Shown in pieces: positions 1-8,378 of a stretch of 64,000 bases of DNA. The stretch comes from Parabacteroides sp. Marseille-P3160 (GTDB taxonomy: Bacteria; Bacteroidota; Bacteroidia; Bacteroidales; Tannerellaceae): NCBI RefSeq assembly GCF_900162725.1, contig NZ_LT799418.1:516699-580698 (forward strand). The letters are read 5' to 3'. Every line of letters starts with the position of its first letter. Positions within the stretch are counted from its first letter, which is position 1. The notes under the pieces were generated by a model. That model worked only from the letters and a program-made list of their open reading frames with translations, made no database searches and had not been told where the DNA came from. The position numbers and the translations under genes are program-made.

Positions 1-1
1 G

Positions 2-682
2 ATGCTCGACTTCCACGGAACGTATAAGCCGACCGGCTTGCACCGTACTTATCCCAATGTAATCAATTACGAAGGGGTGCATGGTCTGGAGACTATGAAA
101 TGGTCGCCTGGAAGCGTGGATCAGGTGACCTATGACGTAACAATTCCTTTCATCCGCATGGCTGCCGGCCCATTTGATTATACGCAAGGCGCGATGCGGA
201 ATGCGACGAAGAATAATTACTATCCATGCAATTCGGAACCGATGAGTCAGGGAACCCGTTGTCGCCAACTGGCGGAATATATTGTCTTCGAATCCCCATT
301 GAACATGCTTTGCGATAACCCTTCCAATTATATGGCGGAGAAGGAATGCCTTGAGTTCATCGCATCGGTACCGACCACTTGGGATCAAACGGTTTCGCTG
401 GACGGAGAAGTGTCCAAATACATTGCCATTGCCCGTAAGAAAGGCAACGACTGGTACGTCGGCGCTTTGACCAATTGGGATGCCCGTACGTTGGAGCTGG
501 ATCTTTCCTTCCTGGGAGAAGGTTCCTACCGGGCGGAGATTTTCCGTGACGGCATCAATGCCGACCGTGTAGCGCGTGATTACGTGAAAGAGGAAATCTC
601 CATTCCGGCGTCCGGGAAGCTCAGTGTGAAACTGGCTCCCGGCGGAGGTTGTGTCCTTAAAATCACAAAAGGAAACTCGTAA
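2..682 (+). CDS. GH97 family alpha-glucosidase (SusB-like), C-terminal part
   Basis: This is the last 226 residues of a glycoside hydrolase family 97 enzyme; the gene begins left of the window. The opening block (DFHGTYKPTGLHRTYPNV, then NYEGVHGLE) matches the conserved end of the catalytic barrel in SusB-type enzymes. It is followed by the C-terminal beta-sandwich ending in GGGCVLKI. GH97 enzymes hydrolyse alpha-glucosidic (some alpha-galactosidic) linkages in the periplasm, usually within a polysaccharide utilisation locus. Substrate specificity and the N-terminal signal peptide cannot be judged from this fragment. A strong terminator follows 70 bp after the stop codon. Confidence 0.9.
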   Translation: MLDFHGTYKPTGLHRTYPNVINYEGVHGLETMKWSPGSVDQVTYDVTIPFIRMAAGPFDYTQGAMRNATKNNYYPCNSEPMSQGTRCRQLAEYIVFESPLNMLCDNPSNYMAEKECLEFIASVPTTWDQTVSLDGEVSKYIAIARKKGNDWYVGALTNWDARTLELDLSFLGEGSYRAEIFRDGINADRVARDYVKEEISIPASGKLSVKLAPGGGCVLKITKGNS

Positions 683-751
683 AAAGAGTCTGAAATAGAT
701 GAAAAAAATGAGTTAACTGAAATTCTCTAATCAGTATACTCGTTTTCTACA

Positions 752-793
752 ATCAGTGCACTGAATAAAATGATTCAGTGCACTGATTTTTTT
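752..793 (+). terminator. Rho-independent terminator after the GH97 gene
   Basis: A perfect 15-bp inverted repeat (752-766 and 773-787) encloses a 6-nt loop and is followed by a run of seven T (787-793). It lies 70 bp beyond the GH97 stop. The stem is nearly palindromic and could also work for transcripts arriving from the right. Confidence 0.88.
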
Positions 794-851
794 GCCTGGG
801 TTTATTGAGTTTGACTTGTAAGGAAAAAAGTTTACACAACTTAAAATTAAA

Positions 852-947
852 GAGGTATAACCTCAGGAGAAATGCATTTCCCTATTTGTTCGGTGGAGTG
901 TCCTCACTCCGTCGTGTTGGAAGCAAAGCTCCCGCTTCCGCCGAACA
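852..947. other. Folded intergenic element: hairpin plus three-way junction
   Basis: The 348-bp gap between the convergent GH97 and ppx-like genes holds, beyond the terminator, a small hairpin (852-856 with 860-864) and a compact three-way junction. In the junction the outer stem pairs 887-894 with 940-947 (one G-T pair). The first arm pairs GGAGTG 895-900 with CACTCC 905-910 around a 4-nt loop. The second arm pairs GGAAGC 919-924 with GCTTCC 934-939. I see no open reading frame here. It may be an RNA 3' end, a small RNA or a dispersed repeat. Confidence 0.45.
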
Positions 948-1030
948 TAACAGGAGTTTGCCCTGGGTGTAAGCTTTTTTCGTACAAGTCACTGTCTTGA
1001 TCTTGAGTTTTTTTAAATAGATCCCAATTA

Positions 1031-1915
1031 TTATTTTTCGTAATATAAATGATGGATGATGCCGTCGGCAAGGCCTACTTTAGGTACATATATCCGGTCT
1101 ATTTTGCAAATCTTGCTGATCGTGGAAAAGATTTTCAGCGCCGGAACGATCACATCCGCCCGGTAGTATTTCAGTTGATAATTGAGGATCCGCTCTTCGT
1201 AACTCATTTCCTTCAATGTCTGATAAAGGATCTTGAGCTCCGTATACCCGATCGGTTCGTTTTCCCTTTTGCCCAGTAGCTTGTGCACTTTGTTGATATT
1301 GCCTCCCGAAGCGATGATACTCATCGGATAATACCCTTTGTAGACTTCCTTCAGCCATTCCTTAAAACGTTTTTTTTCCATCTTCTCTACCTTGTCTGCC
1401 AGCATGCGTACCGTTCCGATTTGGAAGGACTCTGACATAATTTTCTGATGGTTGCTGTAAAGTATGATCTCCGTGCTTCCCCCGCCTACATCCACATAAA
1501 GGTAATTCCGTTCCTGGTCCATCATCTGGTCTAGTCTTCCGGCTTCATAGATGATGTCTCCTTCTTCCCGGCCGTTAATGATCTCGATCTCGATCCCGCA
1601 AAGCTCTTTGATCTTACTGACGACTTCAGCCCCGTTGGAGGCATCCCGCATGGCGCTGGTGGCGCAAGCGCGGTATTTGCTGACACCATAGGCTCGCATG
1701 ATATGGATGAAGCCGGTTAAGGCGTCTTCCAGGCGTTGCCGTTTTTTTTCACTGATCTTTCCTTCATCGAACACATCTTCCCCCAAACGAATCGGGACTC
1801 TGAGAAAGGCTGTTTTCTTAAACTCCGTCGTGGACGCATTCTGGTCTATATCGTTAATCAACAGTCGGATCGCATTGGATCCGATATCAATCGCTGCATA
1901 CGTTTCCGTTTTCAT
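1031..1915 (-). CDS. Ppx/GppA family phosphatase (exopolyphosphatase-like), copy 1
   Basis: A 294-residue protein of the Ppx/GppA branch of the ASKHA (actin/hsp70) fold. It carries the first phosphate loop DIGSNAIRLL (10-19), an acidic pair after a basic residue (REE, 116-118) at the place of the catalytic glutamate, and the second glycine loop VDVGGGSTE (141-149). The family releases phosphate from the ends of polyphosphate or hydrolyses pppGpp. At this length it has only the two core domains and lacks the C-terminal HD-like domains of E. coli Ppx. Its start overlaps the end of ppk by 29 bp, which suggests translational coupling and a polyphosphate role. Polyphosphatase and pppGpp hydrolase cannot be told apart here. 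Confidence 0.9.
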   Translation of the reverse strand: MKTETYAAIDIGSNAIRLLINDIDQNASTTEFKKTAFLRVPIRLGEDVFDEGKISEKKRQRLEDALTGFIHIMRAYGVSKYRACATSAMRDASNGAEVVSKIKELCGIEIEIINGREEGDIIYEAGRLDQMMDQERNYLYVDVGGGSTEIILYSNHQKIMSESFQIGTVRMLADKVEKMEKKRFKEWLKEVYKGYYPMSIIASGGNINKVHKLLGKRENEPIGYTELKILYQTLKEMSYEERILNYQLKYYRADVIVPALKIFSTISKICKIDRIYVPKVGLADGIIHHLYYEK

Positions 1916-3953
1916 GGGCTATGTCTTTATAAAAATCGTATAATACAACCTGCGAACGACAGGGTGTTTCTCCATTCTGTCGGTAATTGTTTTTACCGAA
2001 CTCGCTCAAATCGCGGGCCTTGATATTGTCCGACCATTGGATTCTGAAAAATGATTTGAGTGTCTTCTTTATCGATTCGTCTAAGATAGGAATTCCTACC
2101 TCTACGCGCCGGTCCAGATTTCTTGTCATCCAGTCTGCGCTCGAGATGAATGCCTGGTTGTTTCCATTGTTGCAGAAAATAACCAACCGAGCATGTTCCA
2201 GATATTTATCCACAATGCTGATGGCCTCTATATTCTTGCTTTCCCCTTCTTTTTGGGGTTGCAGGGAACAGGAACCCCGGACAATGAGCCTGATTTTGAC
2301 GCCGGCATTGCTTGCCTTATACCGTAACTTGATCATCTCTTCATCCGTTAGGCTGTTGAATTTTGCATAGATGAATGCCTTTTTCCCTTTCTGCGCGTTC
2401 TTGATTTCATTTTCGATCAAGTCCTTATACTGGCTCCTCATGAAATAGGGAGAAACCATCAGCCGTTTACAGGTAAACCGTTTGTGTGGGTTTACCAGGA
2501 AGTCAAAGACGATCCGGGCGTCTGCCACGACTTGGGTATTGGCCGTAAACAGGCCGAAGTCGGAATAGATTTTGGCCGTCGATTCATTGAAATTTCCGGT
2601 CCCGACATAGACATAGCCCCGGATAGAGGCTCGTTCCTTCCGCTCTACAAGTACTAATTTGCTATGTACCTTCAGCCCGTCGACGCCATGGATGATTTTG
2701 ACGCCGGCCTTCTGGAGAAGTTCGGAGTTTTCGACGTTCTGCTCTTCATCGAAACGGGCGAAAAGTTCGAGTAAGACCGTTACCTGCTTCCCGTTTTTGG
2801 CGGCATTGATCAGGGTGTTAATTACCTTTGAATGTTCGGCCGTACGATAGAGCGTGATGAAGATGCTTTCCACTTTCGGATCGATAGCCGCTTCCCGGAG
2901 GAAGTCGATGAAGTGATTGAATGTATGGTAAGGATAATTCAACAGAATATCTTTCCGTCGGATGACGTTCAGGACGCTGGAAAAGGCTTTGATGTCCGGG
3001 TGAAACAACGCAGGCGGGTTTTGGTATTCCAGATCCGGACGGATCCAGGGAAATTTCATCAAATCCCTTTTCAGATGATACCGTCCTCCGGGCTCTATGC
3101 TGTCATGCGCTTTTATGTTCAGCTTCGAAGTGATGATTTGCAATAGGTCTTCCGGCATCTCCCGGTCGTAGACTAGCCGCACCGGTTGCCCGTGCAGCCG
3201 GTTTTCCAACCCTTCTTCCATTTTCTCCAACAAACTTTTCGAAATATCGTCGTCCAGGGTAAGTAAGGCGTCTCTCGTAAATTTAAATGTGTAAGCCGCG
3301 ATATGTTCCAGATTAAACATGAAAAAGATGTCGTCCAGGCAAAGGCGGATGATGTCGTCCAAGAAGATGATTTCACTCTTTCCCGGCAGAGATGGCAATT
3401 CGATAAAGCGGGGGCATGCCTGGCTTACGGGTATCTGAATGACGGCGTAACGTACCGTCGCCCTTTTGTCGGAACTTAGTTTTACGGCATGATAGATGTA
3501 GTTATCCATCAGGAAAGGCATCTTGGTACTCTTGCGGATGATTAGCGGAACCAGCCTCGGGCTTACGACCGAGGAAAAATAAGTCCGGCAAAAGGCCTTC
3601 TGCTCTTCGTTCAATTGTGTCTCGCTAACAAGGTAAATTCCTTTTTCCTCCATCTCGGAGACGACCTCCTGATAGACCTTGCCGAATTTATTCTGGCATT
3701 CCAGTACTCTGGCATTGAGAAGAGGCAATAATTCCTGAGCAGTATAATTCCCTGAAAATTTAGGCGTTTTCTTCCCTCTGAGTTGGGCCATCCTGGTCAC
3801 GTTCGCGACCCGTACTTTGATAAATTCATCCTGGTTATTGGAGAAAATCCCTAAGAAACGGAGTCTTTGCAAGAGGGGCACGTTCCTATCCTGCGCCTCC
3901 TGCAGTACGCGTTCATTAAAATTCAACCAGCTTAAGTCTCTGTTATTTATCAT
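1887..3953 (-). CDS. ppk: Polyphosphate kinase 1
   Basis: A 688-residue PPK1 that makes inorganic polyphosphate from ATP reversibly through a phosphohistidine. The N-terminus NRDLSWLNFNERVL (3-16) is the family signature. The two phospholipase-D-like C-terminal domains show VHSKL, with the expected phosphorylated histidine at 430, then GTGNFNE (451-457), and EHARL with the second conserved histidine at 587. Length is normal for the family. It is transcribed leftwards and runs into the ppx-like gene with overlapping frames, so synthesis and breakdown are co-expressed. It is probably peripheral to the membrane, as in other bacteria. Confidence 0.96.
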   Translation of the reverse strand: MINNRDLSWLNFNERVLQEAQDRNVPLLQRLRFLGIFSNNQDEFIKVRVANVTRMAQLRGKKTPKFSGNYTAQELLPLLNARVLECQNKFGKVYQEVVSEMEEKGIYLVSETQLNEEQKAFCRTYFSSVVSPRLVPLIIRKSTKMPFLMDNYIYHAVKLSSDKRATVRYAVIQIPVSQACPRFIELPSLPGKSEIIFLDDIIRLCLDDIFFMFNLEHIAAYTFKFTRDALLTLDDDISKSLLEKMEEGLENRLHGQPVRLVYDREMPEDLLQIITSKLNIKAHDSIEPGGRYHLKRDLMKFPWIRPDLEYQNPPALFHPDIKAFSSVLNVIRRKDILLNYPYHTFNHFIDFLREAAIDPKVESIFITLYRTAEHSKVINTLINAAKNGKQVTVLLELFARFDEEQNVENSELLQKAGVKIIHGVDGLKVHSKLVLVERKERASIRGYVYVGTGNFNESTAKIYSDFGLFTANTQVVADARIVFDFLVNPHKRFTCKRLMVSPYFMRSQYKDLIENEIKNAQKGKKAFIYAKFNSLTDEEMIKLRYKASNAGVKIRLIVRGSCSLQPQKEGESKNIEAISIVDKYLEHARLVIFCNNGNNQAFISSADWMTRNLDRRVEVGIPILDESIKKTLKSFFRIQWSDNIKARDLSEFGKNNYRQNGETPCRSQVVLYDFYKDIAHENGNVCSD

Positions 3954-4028
3954 TTTAAAATACTTAGATGTCTCTCTGAAATTCCTTATCCCGCTTTCTT
4001 AGGGGAGAAAACAAATGCTTCTTATTCT

Positions 4029-4832
4029 TTAAACGGCAAGAGGGACCAATTTGTTTTCCTTTTCGGCGCTGGTCTCCGTTTCTTTTTCATTTTCTTTGGC
4101 ATAATAGACGACTTCCCAATTCCCGGTATAGTCCTCTGTCAATGCCGATAGCGACTCCACCCAATCTCCCGAATTGAGATATAAGATGTCGCCATAATAG
4201 CGTTTTTCAGGATGATGGATATGGCCGCAGATTACCCCGTTGCAATTCTTCGCCTTGGCGATATTGACGATATGGTTCTCGAAATCGCTGATATAGGATA
4301 CAGATGCTTTCACCTTGTCTTTTATCTTTTGGGACAGGGAATAGTAGGGAAGCCCTTTCTTTATGCGCATGTTATTGTATGCCTTGTTAATATGCAGAAG
4401 CAGCGTGTAGCCTACGTCTCCTATCTTGGACAGCCAGCTGAACCGGCTGGTCACCGTGTCGAAAACATCTCCGTGAAGGACATAGAAACGTTTGTCCCCA
4501 CTGGTATGGATATAATCCTTAACGATATGGATATTTTGGAAATGCATGGGAAGAACCCTGTCGAGGAAATCGTCATGATTCCCTCTTAGATAGATAATCC
4601 GGGTGTCGTGCTGGAGGTCCAGGAGCAGCTTGATGAAAGTGGTGTGTTTCTTTTTCCATTTTGCTTTTCTGCCGCGTATCAGGTTCCATCCGTCAATGAT
4701 ATCCCCACAGAGAATAAGCGTGTCACATGAATTATGTTTTAAAAAGCGAGTAACCTCTTTTGCTTTCGACCACTTGGATCCCAAATGGATATCCGATAAT
4801 ACAATCGTCTTATGATGTTTTGTTTCTTTCAT
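4029..4832 (-). CDS. Calcineurin-like phosphoesterase of the LpxH (UDP-2,3-diacylglucosamine diphosphatase) type
   Basis: A 267-residue metallophosphoesterase with the full set of metal-binding blocks: DIHLGS (14-19), GDIIDGW (43-49), GNHDD (84-88), HGD (120-122) and GHIHH (203-207). The GDxxDxW pattern and the length resemble the LpxH family, which cleaves UDP-2,3-diacylglucosamine in lipid A synthesis. Many Bacteroidota carry several homologues, and this one sits inside a polyphosphate cluster, so another phosphoester substrate is possible. No signal peptide is visible, so it should be cytosolic or peripheral on the inner face. It lies between ppk and the second ppx-like gene on the same strand. 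Confidence 0.85.
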   Translation of the reverse strand: MKETKHHKTIVLSDIHLGSKWSKAKEVTRFLKHNSCDTLILCGDIIDGWNLIRGRKAKWKKKHTTFIKLLLDLQHDTRIIYLRGNHDDFLDRVLPMHFQNIHIVKDYIHTSGDKRFYVLHGDVFDTVTSRFSWLSKIGDVGYTLLLHINKAYNNMRIKKGLPYYSLSQKIKDKVKASVSYISDFENHIVNIAKAKNCNGVICGHIHHPEKRYYGDILYLNSGDWVESLSALTEDYTGNWEVVYYAKENEKETETSAEKENKLVPLAV

Positions 4833-4942
4833 GACTTTTCGCCCTTTTGCAATTCAAAGGAATTATTTGATTGTGAAGGAATGATATCTTTCTTGTTAAA
4901 TTACGGTTAATTCGCAACTTCCTTGTTTTTTTTCTTTCCGGG

Positions 4943-5830
4943 TTACTGGATAGCGCTCTTTTTCAAATACAGATCCTTTATGATTCCGTCCGCGATCCCG
5001 ATAATCGGGGTTTCGACAACCAGCGCATGGACCATTTTCATTATTCTCAGATAAATATTGATAGCCGGAAGAATTACGTCCGCCCTGTTTCTGTTCATAT
5101 TAAGTTTTAACACGCGTTCTTCGGGCGTCATCCCCCTCAATTTCCTCGCATAGGCGATCAGTTCTTCCCGGCGGATACGGCCGCACCGGCGAAGAAGCGA
5201 ATCCAGCTTGTTGATATTTCCTCCCGAACCGATAAGGGAAACTTTGGGGAATTCTTTGCAATGCATATTCAACCATCCTTTCAGTTTATCCCATTCTGCC
5301 GCTTCGTCTTCTTCGCTTAATGTCCGGATGGTACCCAACTTGAAAGACTCGGAAGCGATCTCCTTGTTCTGGAAAAAAATGATCTGGTCTGTCGAACCTC
5401 CGCCTACATCCGTGAAAATATAGGCCCGATCCGGTTCCAGGTTGTGTTCTACATTATTCAGGAGAATATACCGGAACTCTTCCTTTGGGTCAAGGACTTC
5501 AACCGGGGCGCCTGTCTGTTTGCGTATATAGTCTATCACTTCTATTCGGTTGGTTGCTTCCCTAAGGGCAGAGGTGGCGCAAATTCTCCAGTCTTCGATG
5601 TCATAGACTTTAATAAGCGAGCAAAGTGCTTGTACCAGGAGTGCCAACTTTTCCTTCTTCTCTTCGCTGATGAAGCCGTTTGTGAAGGTATCTTCCCCCA
5701 ACTTTAATGGAATCCGCACCAATTGGTCTTTTTTGAAAAAGAGCTTTCCGCCGTAACTTATGACGTCGGTAATTAATAACTTAACAGAATTGGAACCGAT
5801 ATCAATGGCGGCTAAACGTTTCGTATCCAT
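4943..5830 (-). CDS. Ppx/GppA family phosphatase (exopolyphosphatase-like), copy 2
   Basis: A 295-residue paralogue of the protein at 1031-1915. It has the same landmarks at the same positions: DIGSNSVKLL (10-19), KEE (116-118), TDVGGGSTDQ (140-149) and a C-terminal NINKLDSLL / NRNRADVILPA region. Both copies are short two-domain forms. The pair flanks ppk and the phosphoesterase, all on the minus strand, which points to a polyphosphate / guanosine pentaphosphate turnover block in which the two copies may divide substrates. A divergent 270-bp gap separates it from the radical SAM gene on its right. Confidence 0.9.
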   Translation of the reverse strand: MDTKRLAAIDIGSNSVKLLITDVISYGGKLFFKKDQLVRIPLKLGEDTFTNGFISEEKKEKLALLVQALCSLIKVYDIEDWRICATSALREATNRIEVIDYIRKQTGAPVEVLDPKEEFRYILLNNVEHNLEPDRAYIFTDVGGGSTDQIIFFQNKEIASESFKLGTIRTLSEEDEAAEWDKLKGWLNMHCKEFPKVSLIGSGGNINKLDSLLRRCGRIRREELIAYARKLRGMTPEERVLKLNMNRNRADVILPAINIYLRIMKMVHALVVETPIIGIADGIIKDLYLKKSAIQ

Positions 5831-6100
5831 TCTTTGTTTGATTTTTCAGACGAAATTAAGGGCAAAATGTTACTAAATGATTAAGAGGGGATTACATTTT
5901 TGTGAATATTCGGTGACGTTTTTATTAATCGGAGAGTGAAAGAATTCCTTCCTTTGGGAGAATAATAAAAGAATGCAGCATAAATACCATGAAAAGGGTA
6001 TTTATGTCTTCATGCAAATCCGTACTTTTGTTTATTCGCCTGCCGGTTTGCCTTTGGAATGGATGGCGGTTTGGTATAATATAATAAAATAGAAAGATCA

Positions 6101-7273
6101 ATGCATGCAACCTATGCTCCTTTTGCAAGACCTCTTTATGTCATGCTGAAGCCTATCGGCGCTGTTTGTAATTTGAGGTGTGCCTACTGTTATTACCTGG
6201 AAAAGAAGGGACTTTATCCGGATGTGAATCGTTTTACAATGTCGGATGAATTGTTGGAGCAATTTGTAAAGGAATATTTTGAATCCCAGACTTCTCCCGC
6301 CGTCAATTTTACCTGGCACGGAGGGGAGACCTTGATGCGGAACCTCTCTTTCTATGAAAAGGCTTTACACTATCAGCGCATTTACGGACGGGGACGGCAG
6401 GTTGAAAATAGCATCCAGACGAATGGCGTGTTGCTGGACGATCGCTGGTGCCGCTTTTTCAAAGAGAATAATTTCCTGGTCGGTATTTCCATCGACGGGC
6501 CGCAACATTGCCATGACAAGTATCGGAGGGATGTAAATAAAGGGCCGACTTTTTATAAGGTAATGAAGGGTGTTGAGTTACTGAAAAAGCATGAGGTCGA
6601 TTTCAACGTGATGGGAGTCGTTAATGATTATAATGTCGATTATCCGTTGGAGTTTTACCGGTTTTTCAAATCGATCGGCGCTCAGTTTATCCAGTTCTCC
6701 CCTATTGTAGAGCGCATCGACGGGAAACCTGCCCCGTGGAATGTCCCTGCCGGCAAATGGGGAGATTTCCTGATTGCGATATTTGACGAATGGGTCCGGA
6801 ATGATGTCGGGACCTATTATGTCCAGTATTTTGATTCGACACTGGCCAATTGGGTCGGAGAAAAGCCGGGCGTCTGTACCTTATCCAAATATTGCGGACA
6901 TGCCGGCGTGATGGAATTCAACGGTGACGTGTACAGTTGCGACCATTTTGTATATCCGGCCTATAAACTGGGAAACATCAGGCAGCAGAGCCTGACGGAA
7001 ATGATGTATTCCGAAAAGCAACAGCAATTCGGCCTGGATAAATACGAAAAGTTGCCGCAACAGTGCAAAAACTGCGATGTCCTGTTCGCTTGCCACGGGG
7101 AATGTCCCAAAAACCGCATCATCTCTACGAAAGACGGCGAGCCGGGACTAAACTATCTCTGTGAAGGATATTATAAATTTTATACCCATGTAGCTCCCTA
7201 TATGGATTACATGAAAAAGGAGTTATTAAATAAACGCCCTCCTGCCAATATTATGGAATATCTGAATCAGTAA
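6101..7273 (+). CDS. Anaerobic sulfatase-maturating enzyme (radical SAM, SPASM domain)
   Basis: A 390-residue radical SAM enzyme. The cluster-binding motif CNLRCAYC (cysteines 23, 27 and 30) has the CxxxCxxC spacing. A C-terminal SPASM region supplies the cysteines for two auxiliary Fe-S clusters (CTLSKYC, YSCDHF, CKNCDVLFACHGEC and a final C before EGYYKF). This arrangement is typical of anSME, which oxidises an active-site Cys or Ser of sulfatases to formylglycine. No sulfatase gene is in the window, so its clients would be elsewhere in the genome. The ATG at 6101 fits the conserved N-terminus (FARPLYVMLKPIG). It stands alone before the GH16 gene. Confidence 0.9.
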   Translation: MHATYAPFARPLYVMLKPIGAVCNLRCAYCYYLEKKGLYPDVNRFTMSDELLEQFVKEYFESQTSPAVNFTWHGGETLMRNLSFYEKALHYQRIYGRGRQVENSIQTNGVLLDDRWCRFFKENNFLVGISIDGPQHCHDKYRRDVNKGPTFYKVMKGVELLKKHEVDFNVMGVVNDYNVDYPLEFYRFFKSIGAQFIQFSPIVERIDGKPAPWNVPAGKWGDFLIAIFDEWVRNDVGTYYVQYFDSTLANWVGEKPGVCTLSKYCGHAGVMEFNGDVYSCDHFVYPAYKLGNIRQQSLTEMMYSEKQQQFGLDKYEKLPQQCKNCDVLFACHGECPKNRIISTKDGEPGLNYLCEGYYKFYTHVAPYMDYMKKELLNKRPPANIMEYLNQ

Positions 7274-7430
7274 GGCAAACATTTAAAAATTAAATTTCAA
7301 CAAAGACCAATTGGGCAGCGGGGCGCAAACCCGGAGCATGTATCCCCCGGGAGCGTGTCTTCTGCGGAATGAAAGTAGATAATAAAATAATAGAACTGTC
7401 GCAGGGCGGTCCTGTTTTAATGTAAAATAT

Positions 7431-8282
7431 ATGAATAAGATAGTTATCGTATTTCTTTTCTCCTTCCTTGCCATGAATGTTTGTGCCGGGTCGGATGATC
7501 CTGTCCCGGAGATCGAAAGTGAGAATGGCGGTCCTTCCGGCTACCGCCTGGTGTGGAACGATGAATTCGATGAGTTGCCCGGCAGTACGGGGGCCTATCC
7601 TTTGCCTGGTAAGGAGTGGTGGTTCGAAACCGGGAACAACGGTTGGGGAAACAATGAACCTCAATATTATGTCGACAGAGTACTCGGGAAAGATACAGTA
7701 GCGAAGATAGAGAATGGCTCCCTGGTCATTACCGCTTTCAAACTGGTAACTCCTTATCAGGGTTCCGATTATATTTCCGCACGTATGAATACGGCAAAGT
7801 CATGGAAGTACGGCTATTTTGAAATGCGTGCGAAAGTGGCCGGCGGCCGGGGTGTCTGGCCTGCTTTTTGGATGTTGCCGAAGGATTTTCGCTCCTGGCC
7901 ATTGGATGGAGAGATTGATATCATGGAATATGTTGGCTACCGGCCGGAAATCGTCCAGGCGTCCGTACATACCGATGCCTACAATCATGTCGCTCATACA
8001 GAAAAGACGGCTATGAAATCGATCGGAAATGCGGAAACGGAGTTTCATATCTATGCGGTGGAATGGACTGAAGATAAGATTGAAGGAAGTGTGGACGGTG
8101 TTGTTTATTTTACTTTTGAGAATGACAGGAAAGGGGATAAGAGAACCTGGCCGTTCAATGTCCCTTTTTATCTCAAGCTCAATCTGGCGATAGGAGGAAA
8201 TTGGGGAGGATTGCAGGGAATCGATCCGGGGATATTTCCCGTTCGTTATGAGATTGATTACGTAAGGGTATATCAGAAATAG
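7431..8282 (+). CDS. GH16 family beta-glucanase (laminarinase-like)
   Basis: A 283-residue secreted GH16 enzyme. The N-terminal hydrophobic segment (2-19) looks like a signal peptide with probable cleavage after VCA. A cysteine at 18 exists, but its context is a poor lipobox. The catalytic block DGEIDIMEYVG places the nucleophile at E161, the assisting D163 and the acid/base at E166. The EIDIMEYVG form without an inserted residue is typical of endo-beta-1,3-glucanases and related laminarinases. WPAFWMLP (143-150) and the C-terminal YEIDYVRVYQ are also characteristic. It would act in the periplasm or at the cell surface. The preceding 157-bp gap is GC-rich and imperfectly repetitive. Confidence 0.9.
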   Translation: MNKIVIVFLFSFLAMNVCAGSDDPVPEIESENGGPSGYRLVWNDEFDELPGSTGAYPLPGKEWWFETGNNGWGNNEPQYYVDRVLGKDTVAKIENGSLVITAFKLVTPYQGSDYISARMNTAKSWKYGYFEMRAKVAGGRGVWPAFWMLPKDFRSWPLDGEIDIMEYVGYRPEIVQASVHTDAYNHVAHTEKTAMKSIGNAETEFHIYAVEWTEDKIEGSVDGVVYFTFENDRKGDKRTWPFNVPFYLKLNLAIGGNWGGLQGIDPGIFPVRYEIDYVRVYQK

Positions 8283-8328
8283 AGCGAGAGTATATAAAAT
8301 CAAAATAAAGAGATAGATATGAAGAAGA

Positions 8329-8361
8329 AGCGCCGGCTCTTGATGAACCGGCGCTCTTTAT
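8329..8361. terminator. Bidirectional terminator between the GH16 and DEAD-box genes
   Basis: An 8-bp perfect stem (AGCGCCGG 8329-8336 with CCGGCGCT 8348-8355) has an A-rich left flank and a T-rich right flank. It sits between two convergent genes and can serve both. Confidence 0.75.
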
Positions 8362-8378
8362 TAGGTAGTGTTTATGGA

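Noticed and set aside
7274-7430. GC-rich imperfect repeat between the sulfatase-maturase and GH16 genes (CCCGGAGCATGT and CCCGGGAGCGTGT)
   Set aside because: Too short and imperfect for a riboswitch or mobile element call; no clear stem arrangement.
7800-8303. Minus-strand open frame over the GH16 gene
   Set aside because: Shadow of the GH16 catalytic domain, no family features.
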